DNA of 64,000 nucleotides from Natrinema saccharevitans (GTDB lineage: Archaea; Halobacteriota; Halobacteria; Halobacteriales; Natrialbaceae): NCBI RefSeq assembly GCF_001953745.1, contig NZ_LWLN01000001.1, positions 1,426,001 to 1,490,000 on the forward strand. The letters run 5' to 3'. The notes beneath the pieces are model-generated. The model was not told the DNA's origin and ran no database searches. It saw nothing but the letters and a program-made list of their open reading frames with translations. The stretch's first letter is position 1, and each line of letters opens with the position of its first letter. The translations under genes and the position numbers were made by a program. Shown here one piece after another: positions 35,046 to 44,730 of this stretch.

Positions 35046-35210
35046 ATGAACTGTTCCGAGCCCGACTGCCACCGGCCCGCAGCAGTCGAGTTACACGTTC
35101 CGTGGGCGGAGAACCGGCTTGTCTGTGCTGCCCACGCCCGCGTGTTGGGTCGGCAGGACGGCGTCGTCGCCGATCCCGATCCCGACGTGGGTGACGAACT
35201 GCTCGAGTGA
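35046..35210 (+). CDS. Small putative zinc-binding protein (54 residues)
   Basis: The frame encodes MNCSEPDCHRPAAVELHVPW and then NRLVCAAHARVL. Cys3, Cys8, His9, Cys31 and His34 form a plausible zinc site (CxxxxC...CxxH). The tail is acidic (DPDPDVGDELLE). Codon use is like that of the neighbours. I recall similar short proteins in many Halobacteria. The ATG follows AAGACG, with the weak TATA-like GGTTGACAC about 15-20 bases upstream. Its partner and role are unknown. Confidence 0.6.
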   Translation: MNCSEPDCHRPAAVELHVPWAENRLVCAAHARVLGRQDGVVADPDPDVGDELLE

Positions 35211-35269
35211 TCGCGCGGAGTCACCGACCGACTGGTCGGCACAAAGCGATCGAGCGGAATCGGCCCTGA

Positions 35270-37009
35270 TCAGGGATGTGCGTAGTACGCGACCGTCTCC
35301 GCGTCCTCGTCGTCGCTTTCGTGTCGGTCGATGCGAGCGAACCCGACCCGCTCGAACTGCACCAGTTCGTCGGGCTCGAGGTCGCCGACGCCGGGTTCGG
35401 CGTGGCCACGCACGTCGCCCTCGATCGTCCGCATGCGGAGGGGGACGCGGTCGTCCGCGGGTACCCAGTGGACGACGTCGACGCCCTCCTCGCGGACCAC
35501 GTCGAGATCGTCGGTGGCGTACCGTAACACGCCGTCCTCGAGTTCGAACCCGCCCAGTCCCTTCAGCCAGAGCCGCGTGTCATCGGCGGCCGAGTCGGGG
35601 AGGTCCTCGGCCTCGAGCATGACCGAGTCGCCGACGGGGATCTTGCGGACGCCCCGCTCCTCGTGGTTGGGGTGCAGCGGCGGGTTCGCCTCGGCAGGCG
35701 GGTCACCGGCGAGGGGGAGCTGATTGCCATCGCGGACGAAAAAGCGGCGGTCCGTCTCCTCGTCGATCAGATCGCGGTTGGCGGCGTAGATCGAACTCAT
35801 CGCCAGGTCGACGTCGCTGGTCGAGGTGCCGAGCCCGACCATCGCCTCGACGATGGCCTCGCCCCGAATACCGCGCCGGCGCAGGCTCTTGAGCGTCGGC
35901 GCTCGCGGGTCGTCCCACCCGTCGAGTTCGCCAGCCTCGATCAGCTCCGAGATGGTCGAGGTACTCACCTTCACGTCGTAGTCGTCGAGCTGGACGTGGC
36001 CCCAGTGGACGACTTCCGGGTACTCCCAGTCGAAGTAGTCGTAGACGAACCCCTGTCGCTTCGCGGAGTCCTGCAGGTCGATCCCGCGGATGATGTGGGT
36101 GATTCCCAGCAGATGGTCGTCGATCCCCGACTGGAAGTCGAGCATCGGCCAGCAGCGGTACTCGCTGGCCGCCTCGCGGGGGTGTGGCGTATCGATCATC
36201 CGGAAGGCGACCCAGTCGCGCAGGGCGGGGTTCTTGTGTTCGATGTCGGTTTTCACGCGGAGGACCATCTCGCCGCTCTCGTACTCGCCGTCGATCATGG
36301 CCGCGAACTCCTCGGTGACCGTCTCGACGTCTTTCTCGCGGTGGGGACAGGCCTCGCCCGCGTTCTTCAACTCGGAGAACGCCTCGCCCGAACACGAGCA
36401 GGTGTAGGCCCCGCCCAGTTCGATCAGCTCGCGGGCGTGGTCGTAGTAGGTCTCGAGGCGGTCGCTCGCCCTGTAGACATCGTCCGGCTCGAAGCCGAGA
36501 TACTCGAGGTCCTCGAGGATCGCGTCGTAGGCCTCGAGATCCGGCCGCTTGGTCTCGGGATCGGTGTCGTCAAAGCGCACGCAGAACCAGCCGTCGTAGC
36601 GTTCGCGGTAGGTGCCGATGACGGCGGGCATCCGGGCGTGGCCGACGTGCCAGGGCCCGTTCGGGTTCGGCGCACACCGCATCCGGATCTCGTCGTAGTC
36701 GTCGGCGTTGGGCAGGTCGGGGAGGTCGTGTTCGTCTTCCTCTTCTTCGGCCTCGATCTCGGCGAGTTCCTCGGGCGCGAGGTCCTCGAGGCGCTCGCGT
36801 TTGGCCTCGTAGCCGAGGTCGTTGACCCGGCCGACGACGCCGCCGGCGATGCCCGGGACCTCGTCGCCGTGTTCGCGGAAGTCGGGGTTGTCGCCCATCA
36901 GCGGCCCCATGATGGCACCGACGTCGGCGTCGCTCTCGTGTTTGACGGCGTTCAACAGCGCGTGCTTCTCGACCTCGCGCTCGATGCGTTCGCGTAAGTC
37001 GTCGTCCAT
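35270..37009 (-). CDS. gltX: Glutamyl-tRNA synthetase (archaeal type)
   Basis: The ATG at 37009 gives 579 residues. Residues 1-105 are the archaeal N-terminal helical region with an acidic stretch. The class I HIGH motif is HVGH at 121-124 in PNPNGPWHVGHAR. The KMSKS counterpart reads VKVSTSTIS. A C-terminal beta-barrel anticodon domain like GlnRS follows. Archaeal GluRS charges both tRNA-Glu and tRNA-Gln; the latter is then amidated by GatDE. It is downstream of the Tat lipoprotein gene on the same strand, 166 bases apart. Confidence 0.96.
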   Translation of the reverse strand: MDDDLRERIEREVEKHALLNAVKHESDADVGAIMGPLMGDNPDFREHGDEVPGIAGGVVGRVNDLGYEAKRERLEDLAPEELAEIEAEEEEDEHDLPDLPNADDYDEIRMRCAPNPNGPWHVGHARMPAVIGTYRERYDGWFCVRFDDTDPETKRPDLEAYDAILEDLEYLGFEPDDVYRASDRLETYYDHARELIELGGAYTCSCSGEAFSELKNAGEACPHREKDVETVTEEFAAMIDGEYESGEMVLRVKTDIEHKNPALRDWVAFRMIDTPHPREAASEYRCWPMLDFQSGIDDHLLGITHIIRGIDLQDSAKRQGFVYDYFDWEYPEVVHWGHVQLDDYDVKVSTSTISELIEAGELDGWDDPRAPTLKSLRRRGIRGEAIVEAMVGLGTSTSDVDLAMSSIYAANRDLIDEETDRRFFVRDGNQLPLAGDPPAEANPPLHPNHEERGVRKIPVGDSVMLEAEDLPDSAADDTRLWLKGLGGFELEDGVLRYATDDLDVVREEGVDVVHWVPADDRVPLRMRTIEGDVRGHAEPGVGDLEPDELVQFERVGFARIDRHESDDEDAETVAYYAHP

Positions 37010-37175
37010 TACCGGGCGGTACTTCCGCCCGGGCCAAAACCCTCGCGATTCGGGCCGCAACCGACGCACGCACCGGCGGCCGCCCGCGACGAATTCTCGG
37101 ACCGCTACCAGTCACTTCCGGCGCAACCGCTCCCCGTCCCGTGGTCGTGCCGGGAAATCGGGACAGCAGCCGATC

Positions 37176-37823
37176 TCAGTCCTCGAGGTCCTCGGGGTAC
37201 ACGCGGCTGTTGAGAACGTTGCTCATCAACACCATCGCGGCCGTAGCGTCGTCCCCGCCATCGGTCTCGTTATCGGTCGCCCCGTCGGTGTCACTGCCGC
37301 TGTCGCCGTCGCCGGTCTCCGCCGACGTCTCGGTACTCCCACCGTCGCTCTCGGTCCCATCTTCGGCGGCGACGGCCTCGTTGTACTGCTCACACCACTC
37401 CGTCTTGACGCCCCAGCCGTGGGCCTGCCCGTCGAAGGGGTTCGTGACCTCCGCGTAGAGCATCCCGACGTCGGCGTCGTTTTTCACGAGGTTCTCGTTG
37501 TAGACCGTGGCGACGATCTCGATCTCTCGCGTCGACTCCGATTCCGTCGTGGCACCGGACTCGTACTCCAGCACGAGGTCCGACCCGTCCCACCGGAGCG
37601 ACTCGACCGAAACGTCGTTTCGCTCGACGAGCGTGTAGAACTCGCCGGGCGTCCCCTCCCGGGGCTCGCTCGGCTCGACGGGTTCGATCTCGTTCTCGCT
37701 CGAGTCCGCGGTCCCGAGGACCGAGTCGAGACAGCCGGCGGTCGCGACCGCGCCGACGGTCGTCGCCGCCCCGAGCAGTTCGCGTCGGGAGGGTGCGGCT
37801 CCGTTCGGGGAGTCGTCAGTCAT
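37176..37823 (-). CDS. Tat-exported lipoprotein of unknown function
   Basis: The ATG at 37823 gives 215 residues. The signal reads SRRELLGAATTVGAVATAGC, with a twin-arginine motif and a lipobox cysteine at about residue 31. This predicts export in folded form and lipid anchoring outside the membrane. A FxxE-type domain (EIEIVATVYNENLVKND, then GMLYAEVTNPFDGQAHGWG) resembles FxLYD-like beta sandwiches. The final ~60 residues are Asp/Ser/Thr/Gly low-complexity. It lies between gltX and idsA. Confidence 0.75.
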   Translation of the reverse strand: MTDDSPNGAAPSRRELLGAATTVGAVATAGCLDSVLGTADSSENEIEPVEPSEPREGTPGEFYTLVERNDVSVESLRWDGSDLVLEYESGATTESESTREIEIVATVYNENLVKNDADVGMLYAEVTNPFDGQAHGWGVKTEWCEQYNEAVAAEDGTESDGGSTETSAETGDGDSGSDTDGATDNETDGGDDATAAMVLMSNVLNSRVYPEDLED

Positions 37824-37931
37824 ACTACCAGGTCGGCGGGGAACTCGCAAAAGGACCCGGACGAAATCGAGTCCCGTATCGAACGGTGAGTCGTCCGTGA
37901 GCCGACCGCCGGAAAGAGTCGTGATCGACGA

Positions 37932-38984
37932 TCAGTAGCCGCGTTCGATCAGGTAATCCGCCAGCTCACAGAGCAGTTCGCGGGACTCGTTGTCCGGCAG
38001 CACCTCGAGTCGGCGCTTGCCCCGTTCGACGAGATCCGTCGCGGTCTCGTCGGCGTAGGCGATCGACCCCGACGCCTCGAGTTCGGAGACGGCGTCGTCG
38101 ATCTCGGCCTCCGTGACCGCCTCGACGTCGTCGGTATCGACCAGGTTCTCGACGTCGACGCCCTGCTCCCGGGCGTGGACCGTGATGAGGGTCTGTTTGT
38201 TCTCCACTAGATCGCTGCCGCGCTGTTTGCCCAGTTGGTCGCTCGGGACGGTCAGATCGAGGACGTCGTCCCGGATCTGGAACGCGCGGCCGATGTCGAG
38301 TCCGTAGCCGTAGAGTTCCTCGATGGTCTCGTCGTCGGCCCCGAGCAAAATCGCGGGGAGACACGCCGACGCGGCGTACAACACGGCCGTCTTCTGTTCG
38401 ACCATCTCGAGGTACTCGTCGGGGGAGACGTCGGTCCGCTCCTCGAAGGTGACATCCAGCGACTGCCCCTCGCAGATGTCCGTACAGGTCGTCGCCAAGA
38501 CGTCGAGCGCGTCGACGACTCGATCCGACTTCGCGCCCGTCTCGAGCATGATCTCGAAGGCCTTCGAGTAGAGCGTGTCGCCGGCGAGGATCGCCGTCTC
38601 GAGGTCGTACTCCTTGTGGACGGCTGGCACCCCGCGGCGGAGGTCGTCGTCGTCCATGATGTCGTCGTGGATCAGGGTAAACGACTGGATGACCTCGACG
38701 CTGACCGCGGCGGCCATCATATCGACCGGCCCGTTCCCGTCGACCGGGTCGAACGAGCGGTAGTCCGCCGACAGCGGATCGACGTCGGTCAGCGCCTCCG
38801 CGGTCGTCAGCAACACCGTCGGCCGGAGCCGCTTGCCGCCCGCATCGAGCAGGTAGCGGGAGGCCTCGTAGAGCCGTTCGGGTCGCTGGATCGGTAGCTC
38901 CTCAGGGATCGCGTCGTTGACCAGCTCGCGGCGCTTCCGGACCGCCTCGAGCACCGCCTCCTCGCGTGCCTCGGGACTCGTCAT
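37932..38984 (-). CDS. idsA: Geranylgeranyl/farnesyl diphosphate synthase
   Basis: This 350-residue polyprenyl synthetase has the first aspartate-rich motif DDIMDD (about 107-112, in LIHDDIMDDDDLRRG) and the second in IRDDVLD, plus KRLRP for substrate binding. It chains isopentenyl units from the mevalonate pathway (mvk and ipk in this window) into C15-C20 chains for ether lipids. It begins one base after the stop of rnj, so the two are co-transcribed. Confidence 0.95.
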   Translation of the reverse strand: MTSPEAREEAVLEAVRKRRELVNDAIPEELPIQRPERLYEASRYLLDAGGKRLRPTVLLTTAEALTDVDPLSADYRSFDPVDGNGPVDMMAAAVSVEVIQSFTLIHDDIMDDDDLRRGVPAVHKEYDLETAILAGDTLYSKAFEIMLETGAKSDRVVDALDVLATTCTDICEGQSLDVTFEERTDVSPDEYLEMVEQKTAVLYAASACLPAILLGADDETIEELYGYGLDIGRAFQIRDDVLDLTVPSDQLGKQRGSDLVENKQTLITVHAREQGVDVENLVDTDDVEAVTEAEIDDAVSELEASGSIAYADETATDLVERGKRRLEVLPDNESRELLCELADYLIERGY

Positions 38985-38985
38985 A

Positions 38986-40332
38986 TCACTCGACCAGCTG
39001 GATGAGGTTCCCGTTTCGCGTGACGTGGAGGTCGCGTCCGAGCTTGTACCCCTCGCTCTCGGCCAGGTTGACGTAGCTGGAGTAGCCGCTCATGTCCTGG
39101 TGAGCCGGAATGACGTGCTGGGGCTGCAACGCATCGAGCATCTCGTAGTGGCCCTCCTGATTGAGGTGGCCCGAGACGTGGATGTCGTCGTAGACGCGTG
39201 CGCCCTGCATGCCCAACAGCTTCTCGGCCTGGTAGCGCTGGCCCTCGTTGGTCGGCTCCGGGATCACGCGGGCCGAGAAGACGACCTTGTCGCCGTCGTC
39301 CAGCTCGTAGGGCGTCTCGCCGCGGGCCATCCGGGTGAGCATCGCGCGGGGCTCGCCCTGGTGGCCGGTGACGACTGGCAGATAGTTCTCTTTCCCCTCG
39401 TTCATGATCCGTTTGAACGTCCGGTCGACGGACTTGCGGTGGCCGAACATCCCGAGGTCGGACGGGAAGTCGATGAAGTCGAGTCGTTCCGCGGTACCCG
39501 AATACTTCTCCATCGAGCGACCGAGCAGGACCGGCTGCCGGCCGATGTCGTCGGCGAACTCGACCAGCGACTTCACCCGGGCGATGTGACTCGAGAACGT
39601 CGTGGCGACGATGCCGCCGTCGTAATCCTCCATGCTGTAGAGGACGTCCCGGAGGTGTTCGCGGGCGACGCTCTCGGAGGGGGTCCGCCCCTTCTTGTTG
39701 GCGTTGGTACAGTCCTCGATGTAACACAGCACGCCGTTGCCCTCGCGACCGATCTCGCGGAATCGCTTCATGTCGATCGGGTCGCCGATGACTGGCGTGT
39801 GGTCCATGCGCTTGTCCAGCCCGTAGACGATCGCTCCCTCGGGCGTGTGAAGCACCGGGTTGATCGCGTCGATGATCGAGTGAGTGACGTTGACGAACTC
39901 GAGTTCGTTGCGGTCGCCGATCGACATCGTCTCGCCGGCCTCCATCTTGACGAGGTCGTTCTCGACGCCGAACTTCTGTTCGCCCTCGATCTGCTGTTTG
40001 ACCAGTTCGATCGTAAACGGCGAGGCGACGATCGGCGCGTCGTATCGGTGTGCCAGCTTCGAGATGGCACCGATGTGGTCGAGGTGACCGTGAGTCGGCA
40101 CGATGGCTTTGACGTCGCCCTCGAGGTCGCTCATGACCCGGTCGTCCGGGATAGCGCCCATATCGATCAGGTCGAGACTGTGCATCCGCTCGGTTTCGAC
40201 GTTGTCGTGGATCAGGACCTGCGAGAGGTTCAGACCCATGTCGAAGATGACGACGTCGTCGCCGGCGCGGACGGCGGTCATCTGCCGTCCGACTTCTTCG
40301 TAGCCGCCAATGGTTGCGATTTCGATTTCCAT
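38986..40332 (-). CDS. rnj: aRNase J, beta-CASP ribonuclease
   Basis: The ATG at 40332 gives 448 residues. The MBL motif HGHLDH spans 81-86, other motifs include [28 protein letters not shown] (beta-CASP) and [14 protein letters not shown] near the end. Archaeal RNase J acts as a 5'-3' exonuclease on RNA with 5' monophosphate ends. It is the promoter-proximal gene of the rnj-idsA unit. The leader of about 180 bases is unusual here. An in-frame ATG at 40344 is also possible. Confidence 0.95.
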   Translation of the reverse strand: MEIEIATIGGYEEVGRQMTAVRAGDDVVIFDMGLNLSQVLIHDNVETERMHSLDLIDMGAIPDDRVMSDLEGDVKAIVPTHGHLDHIGAISKLAHRYDAPIVASPFTIELVKQQIEGEQKFGVENDLVKMEAGETMSIGDRNELEFVNVTHSIIDAINPVLHTPEGAIVYGLDKRMDHTPVIGDPIDMKRFREIGREGNGVLCYIEDCTNANKKGRTPSESVAREHLRDVLYSMEDYDGGIVATTFSSHIARVKSLVEFADDIGRQPVLLGRSMEKYSGTAERLDFIDFPSDLGMFGHRKSVDRTFKRIMNEGKENYLPVVTGHQGEPRAMLTRMARGETPYELDDGDKVVFSARVIPEPTNEGQRYQAEKLLGMQGARVYDDIHVSGHLNQEGHYEMLDALQPQHVIPAHQDMSGYSSYVNLAESEGYKLGRDLHVTRNGNLIQLVE

Positions 40333-40544
40333 GGTTCGTAGCACTGAAAGCCGCGTGATGGACTCTCATCGAAACTGTCCGCGGACGCCTAGTCGTACGG
40401 CCCCGGCGTCTTGCAGCGCGTCGGCCATCCCGCTATGCGCTCGCGGGGACGATCGTCCCCCTCGGGCTCACGACGTCGTGAGCCCCCGAACGCACTTGCC
40501 CGCGGGTTTCGTTGCTCTCTCCTACACGCCCGGGCGTTAAAAAC
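40333..40544 (-). promoter_or_regulatory. Long structured leader and promoter of rnj
   Basis: A strong TATA box GTTTTTAAC (40536-40544, minus strand) predicts transcription from about 40515, some 183 bases before the ATG at 40332. The leader carries two perfect palindromes: 22 bases at 40464-40485 (GGGCTCACGACGTCGTGAGC plus two bases) and 16 bases at 40445-40460 (GGGGACGATCGTCCCC). Both would form hairpins near the RNA 5' end. Confidence 0.6.
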
Positions 40545-40676
40545 GCAGTGGGTTGGGCCGTCCGGCGGGGCGATCCGGGCGGAACGCGGGAGGCTATCAG
40601 GGCCTTCGAGACACCGTAATTCATTTCTCTATTCGGCCGAAACCAGTGGTCGATACATGCTTTCGGAGGGATCGTC
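40545..40676. other. Gap between the rnj promoter and trkA
   Basis: The bases before trkA include TAATTCATTTCTCTATTCGG near 40618-40637, which is likely its promoter, and GGAGGG at 40665-40670 as a ribosome binding site. No gene is evident. Confidence 0.35.
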
Positions 40677-42008
40677 GTGTACGTAATCATCGTCGGTGCC
40701 GGCGAGGTCGGGCGCTCGATCGCCGCGAACCTCGAGGACGGCCACGACGTGGTCGTCGTCGATCGCGACGCGGACGTCGTCGACGAACTCACCTACTCGC
40801 TGGACGTGCTGACGATTCGGGGCGACGGGACCGACCTCGACGTCCTTCGCGAGGCGGGCCTCGAGCAGGCGGGGCTGGTCATCGCCTGTACGGACAACGA
40901 CGAGACCAACGCCGTCGTCTGCGGGGCGGCGAAAGCGGCCGGTGAGGTATTCACCATTGCTCGAGTGCGCCGCCGGACGTTGCTCGAAACCTGGCAGGGA
41001 TCGCAGGGTGCCTTCGGCGTCGATTTCATGGTCTGTACCGACCTGCTGACCGCGCGGGCGATCTTCCGGATCTCCGGCCTGCCCAGCGCACACGACGTCG
41101 ACACCTTCGCCGGCGGACTCGTCAGGATGGCCGAGTTCGATATCCCCGACGACAGCCCGATCGCGGACCTGACCGTCAGCGAGGCCGACTGTTACGACTC
41201 GCTGACGTTCGCGGCGATCTTCCGCGAGGACGAGATGATCGTGACTCGAGGTGATACGCACATTCGGGCGGGCGACCGGGTCGTCGTCATCGGTAGCCCC
41301 GACTCGATCAACGAGTTCGCAGACGAGGTCGCGACCAAACCGGACGACGCCGAGGAGGTCGTCATCGTCGGCGGCAGCGAGATCGGCTACCAGGTGGCCC
41401 GCGAGTTCGAGGACCACGGGTTCCGGCCGCGGCTGATCGAGCGGGACCACGAACGGGCCCGCGAACTCGCCGAATCGCTGCCGAACACCATGGTCATGGA
41501 AAACGACGCGACCAACTCCGAGTTCCTCGCGCGCGAACACGTCGGCGAGGCCGACGTCATCGTCGCCGCTCTCGACAGCGACGAAAAGAACCTGCTCGTC
41601 TCGCTGCTGGCCGATCGGCTCGGCGTCGACCGCACCGTCGCGATCATTGAGAACCCCGAGTACACCGACCTCTTCGAGACCGTCGGGATCGACGTCGCGA
41701 TCAACCCCCGCGAGGAGACCGCCGAGGAGATCATCCGGTTTACCCGGACCGACAACACCGAGAAGATCGCGATGCTCGAACACGACCGCGCCGAGGTCAT
41801 CGAGATCGAGGTCGGCCCGGAGAGCGTCCTCGCCGGGCGTGAAATCGTCGATGCGACTGACGATCTCCCCACCGGGATCGTCATCGGCGCGGTCTCGCGG
41901 TCCGGCGACCACATCACCCCCCGCGGGTCGACCGTGATCCAGCCCGGCGACCACGTCATCGTCTTCGTCGACGCGGCGGCTCTGGATGACGTCCTCGAAC
42001 TGATCTAG
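40677..42008 (+). CDS. trkA: TrkA, double-domain potassium channel regulator
   Basis: This 443-residue protein starts at a GTG preceded by GGAGGG. It holds two RCK_N-RCK_C units. The first NAD-binding motif is IIVGAGEVGRSIA (4-16), the first RCK_C is near 145-220, the second Rossmann motif VIVGGSEIGYQVA is near 230, and the second RCK_C ends the protein. Such double-length TrkA rings gate TrkH potassium channels in response to NAD(H) or nucleotides. It is transcribed away from rnj and converges with the TrkH gene that follows. Confidence 0.93.
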   Translation: MYVIIVGAGEVGRSIAANLEDGHDVVVVDRDADVVDELTYSLDVLTIRGDGTDLDVLREAGLEQAGLVIACTDNDETNAVVCGAAKAAGEVFTIARVRRRTLLETWQGSQGAFGVDFMVCTDLLTARAIFRISGLPSAHDVDTFAGGLVRMAEFDIPDDSPIADLTVSEADCYDSLTFAAIFREDEMIVTRGDTHIRAGDRVVVIGSPDSINEFADEVATKPDDAEEVVIVGGSEIGYQVAREFEDHGFRPRLIERDHERARELAESLPNTMVMENDATNSEFLAREHVGEADVIVAALDSDEKNLLVSLLADRLGVDRTVAIIENPEYTDLFETVGIDVAINPREETAEEIIRFTRTDNTEKIAMLEHDRAEVIEIEVGPESVLAGREIVDATDDLPTGIVIGAVSRSGDHITPRGSTVIQPGDHVIVFVDAAALDDVLELI

Positions 42009-42164
42009 ACCCACCGGTCCGTCTCCGCCGTGTCGTCTCCTCTCCTGTCACCGCGTCCCGATTCCGATTCGACGGCTGTCGCGATCGACCCCAGCCGACG
42101 GCGACGGCCACGCTCGGTGGGTGAGAAATCAGTAGCTCGCTCGAGGGGATGCCGCCCCCAGCCG

Positions 42165-42368
42165 TCAGTGACGGACGCCGCGATAGAGGACGTATGCGAC
42201 GAAGAAGAGGACGTACGCGGCTGCGAGACCGATCGTTACGGCCGATCGGCCCAGAACGGCGATGACGAGTATCAGGGCCGGCCCGACGAGCAGGAGCGAA
42301 TCGAAGACCCGGTCCTCCGCACCCGACTCGAGAAGGTCGCCAACGACCGGGACGTCCGCGAGCCTCAT
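42165..42368 (-). CDS. Small TrkH-linked membrane protein (67 residues)
   Basis: The ATG at 42368 overlaps the TrkH stop by four bases (ATGA), so the two are translationally coupled. The protein has two hydrophobic helices, SLLLVGPALILVIAVLG and VTIGLAAAYVLFFVAYVLY, after a short head LADVPVVGDLLE. Its role is unknown. A second small two-helix protein sits near the other TrkH gene (44855-45100), though the sequences are not clearly alike. Confidence 0.65.
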   Translation of the reverse strand: MRLADVPVVGDLLESGAEDRVFDSLLLVGPALILVIAVLGRSAVTIGLAAAYVLFFVAYVLYRGVRH

Positions 42369-43915
42369 CGGTAGAGCCCCCCGCGGTCGAAGATCGCTCG
42401 CAGCGTCACCAGCACGGGAATGATCTCGAGTCGGCCGATCCACATGTTAAAGAGAAACATGACCTTGCCGAGCGTCGGGAGCGACTCCGGCCCGGTGATC
42501 CCCGCAGAGAGGCCGACGTTGCCCTGTGCGCTCGCCACCTCGAAGATGACGTTCTCGAGGGTGTACTCTCCCTGCGGGAGCAGTAGGAGGAGCGCGAAGG
42601 TCCCGAGCCCGAGGAAGAGGAACCAGAGCGTGGCGATGATCGCCGCTTCTTCGAACTCTTGGCGGACTTCGCGTTCGTTGAGGCGACGGCCGTTGATCTC
42701 CAGTCGACGGACGGCCGTCTCGGGGTAGAAGACGTCCGCGATACGGAACCGGATCCCCTTCAGGAGGGTAAGCGCCCGGATCAGCTTGATCCCGCCGACT
42801 GTCGACCCGGCCGCGCCGCCGACCACCATTCCGAACACGACGGTGAGCTGGGCCTGTACCGGCCAGCGACCCAGCGCGACGTTCGTCGCGTCGGTGGCGG
42901 TCTGGAAGCCGGCACAGGTCGCGGCGGAGACGAACTGGAACGAGCCGTACCGGAACGCGGTAAACAGGGAGTCGTACGTGTCACCGATGTATACCAACAC
43001 GGTGAGCAGGGCCGTCCCGATCCCCATGTAGATGAACACCCACCGAGTCTGCAGGTCGGCGTAGAGGTTCCGCAAGTCGCCCTGCAGGATGAGATAGTGG
43101 ACGGGGAACGCGATGCTGCCGAGCAGCATGATCGGGAGGAGCGCGAAGTCGATGGCCGCGCTGTCGTAGGTGGCGATCGAGTTGTCGGTGATCGAGAACC
43201 CGCCAGTCGCCAGCCCCGTCATGCCGTGGTTGATCGCCCCCCAGATCGGCATCCCGACGACCCACAGCAACAGGATCGAGACGAACGTAAAGAGGATGAA
43301 GATCCACCAGATCGTCTGCACGGTCGAGACGATGCTCGGATGGATCCGTTCGGAACGGGCCTCGCTCTCGTAGAGGGTGAGCGAACCGCTCCCGGGACGG
43401 GCGAGGATCGCCGTCGTGAGGACGATCACGCCCACGCCGCCGACCCACTCGATGAACGATCGCCACCACTGGAGGGTCCGCGGGAGGACCTCCTCGTTGT
43501 CGGTCATCGTCAGCCCGGTCCCGGTGAAGCCGCTCATGCTCTCGAAGAGGGCGTTGATCGGGTTCGTAAACGCCGCGAGCGTCGACGTCTGGGACGGATC
43601 GCCGAGAATCGGCGGGGCGAACTCGACGGTCCACGCGATGAGGAGGAAGGGCAGCGAACCGAATATCGCGACGCAGAACCAGCCCATTGCGGCGATGATC
43701 ATCCCGTGAAGCTTGCCGGGCTGGGCCGCGCCCCGGAACCGCGAGGTCAGGACGTACCCGGCGAGAAGGGGAAGCAGCCCGGAGACGAACAGCCCCGGAA
43801 TCGCGTAGTACTCCCGCCAGACGAGCGGGACGAGGATCGAAACGAACAGCAGTCCGGCCAGCGCCTGAAAGATCCGCCCCAGATCCCGCCCGACGGTCCG
43901 TGCCGCCTCGTTCAT
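42365..43915 (-). CDS. trkH: TrkH potassium uptake channel subunit, copy 1
   Basis: This 516-residue protein has four pore units with selectivity-filter glycines: SMSGFTGTGLTMT, GLATGGFSITDNS, SAATCAGFQTATD and SAQGNVGLSAGIT. Conserved loop GGAAGSTVGGIKLIR and the end IGRLEIIPVLV match TrkH/KtrB. It imports K+ with a TrkA ring, most likely encoded by the adjacent single-unit trkA at 44044-44730, 128 bases upstream on the same strand. Confidence 0.93.
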   Translation of the reverse strand: MNEAARTVGRDLGRIFQALAGLLFVSILVPLVWREYYAIPGLFVSGLLPLLAGYVLTSRFRGAAQPGKLHGMIIAAMGWFCVAIFGSLPFLLIAWTVEFAPPILGDPSQTSTLAAFTNPINALFESMSGFTGTGLTMTDNEEVLPRTLQWWRSFIEWVGGVGVIVLTTAILARPGSGSLTLYESEARSERIHPSIVSTVQTIWWIFILFTFVSILLLWVVGMPIWGAINHGMTGLATGGFSITDNSIATYDSAAIDFALLPIMLLGSIAFPVHYLILQGDLRNLYADLQTRWVFIYMGIGTALLTVLVYIGDTYDSLFTAFRYGSFQFVSAATCAGFQTATDATNVALGRWPVQAQLTVVFGMVVGGAAGSTVGGIKLIRALTLLKGIRFRIADVFYPETAVRRLEINGRRLNEREVRQEFEEAAIIATLWFLFLGLGTFALLLLLPQGEYTLENVIFEVASAQGNVGLSAGITGPESLPTLGKVMFLFNMWIGRLEIIPVLVTLRAIFDRGGLYR

Positions 43916-44043
43916 GCGTCACCCCCCCGCCGGCTTCGGACATGCCGACACGGTGGCGGGTCGCCGTCCCGCTCGAGGCGGGCCGTCCGAAGACGACCGC
44001 TGGTGTCGACCGGCGTCGGTCCGGAACCCGCGTCGATCGCCCG

Positions 44044-44730
44044 TCATTGGATTCGATCTTCGGGATGACCGAACACGTCCGTGAGTTCGGGTTCCGCACC
44101 GAACGCCGAATAGACGGTAAGGAGGTCGTCGGCCTCGATTCGCGTGTTCCCCCTCGGCGTGACCGGCGGATCCTCTCCCTCGCGTTCGATCGCGACGATC
44201 AGGACGTCCTCGGAGAGGAGGTCCTCCTCGGCCGCCTCGATGAGGGTCTTTTCGGCGATCGGCGCGTTTTCCGTCACCTCGATCTCGAACACTTCCGCCT
44301 GCTCGCCGATCCGCATGTAGTCGACGATCGCCGGACGAGCGACCGCCCGGTAGAGGTACTCGGCGATGAGTTCCTGGGGGTTCTCCATCGTGTTGACGCC
44401 GATCTGGCGGAACACGTTCATGTGTTCGGGGTCGTGAACGACCGAGACGATATTTGGGACCGCGTGTTCCTGGGCGAGCAGACAGACCATGATGTTGGTC
44501 GCGTCCCGGTCGGTCGTGCTGATCAGGGCGTCCGCCCGCTCGATGCCGGCGTCCTGAAGCGCATTGTGATCGGTTGCATCGTCCTCGAGGATCAGACAGT
44601 CGTACTCACCGGCGGCCCGATCCGCCCGTTCCGGGTCGTTCTCGATGACGACGACTTCGTTTCCCGAGCGCGTCGCGATATCGATGAGCGGCTGGCCGAT
44701 ATCGCCCGCACCGACGATGATGATATACAT
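44044..44730 (-). CDS. TrkA, single RCK unit
   Basis: The ATG at 44730 gives 228 residues: IIIVGAGDIGQPLIDIA is the Rossmann motif, followed by a dinucleotide-binding acid VVIENDPERAD. RCK_C is at about 140-220 and ends SAFGAEPELTD. It is half the length of the plus-strand trkA, so it should form octameric rings from single units. Together with TrkH copy 1 it forms a likely operon. The 26 codons upstream in frame look non-coding. Confidence 0.9.
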   Translation of the reverse strand: MYIIIVGAGDIGQPLIDIATRSGNEVVVIENDPERADRAAGEYDCLILEDDATDHNALQDAGIERADALISTTDRDATNIMVCLLAQEHAVPNIVSVVHDPEHMNVFRQIGVNTMENPQELIAEYLYRAVARPAIVDYMRIGEQAEVFEIEVTENAPIAEKTLIEAAEEDLLSEDVLIVAIEREGEDPPVTPRGNTRIEADDLLTVYSAFGAEPELTDVFGHPEDRIQ

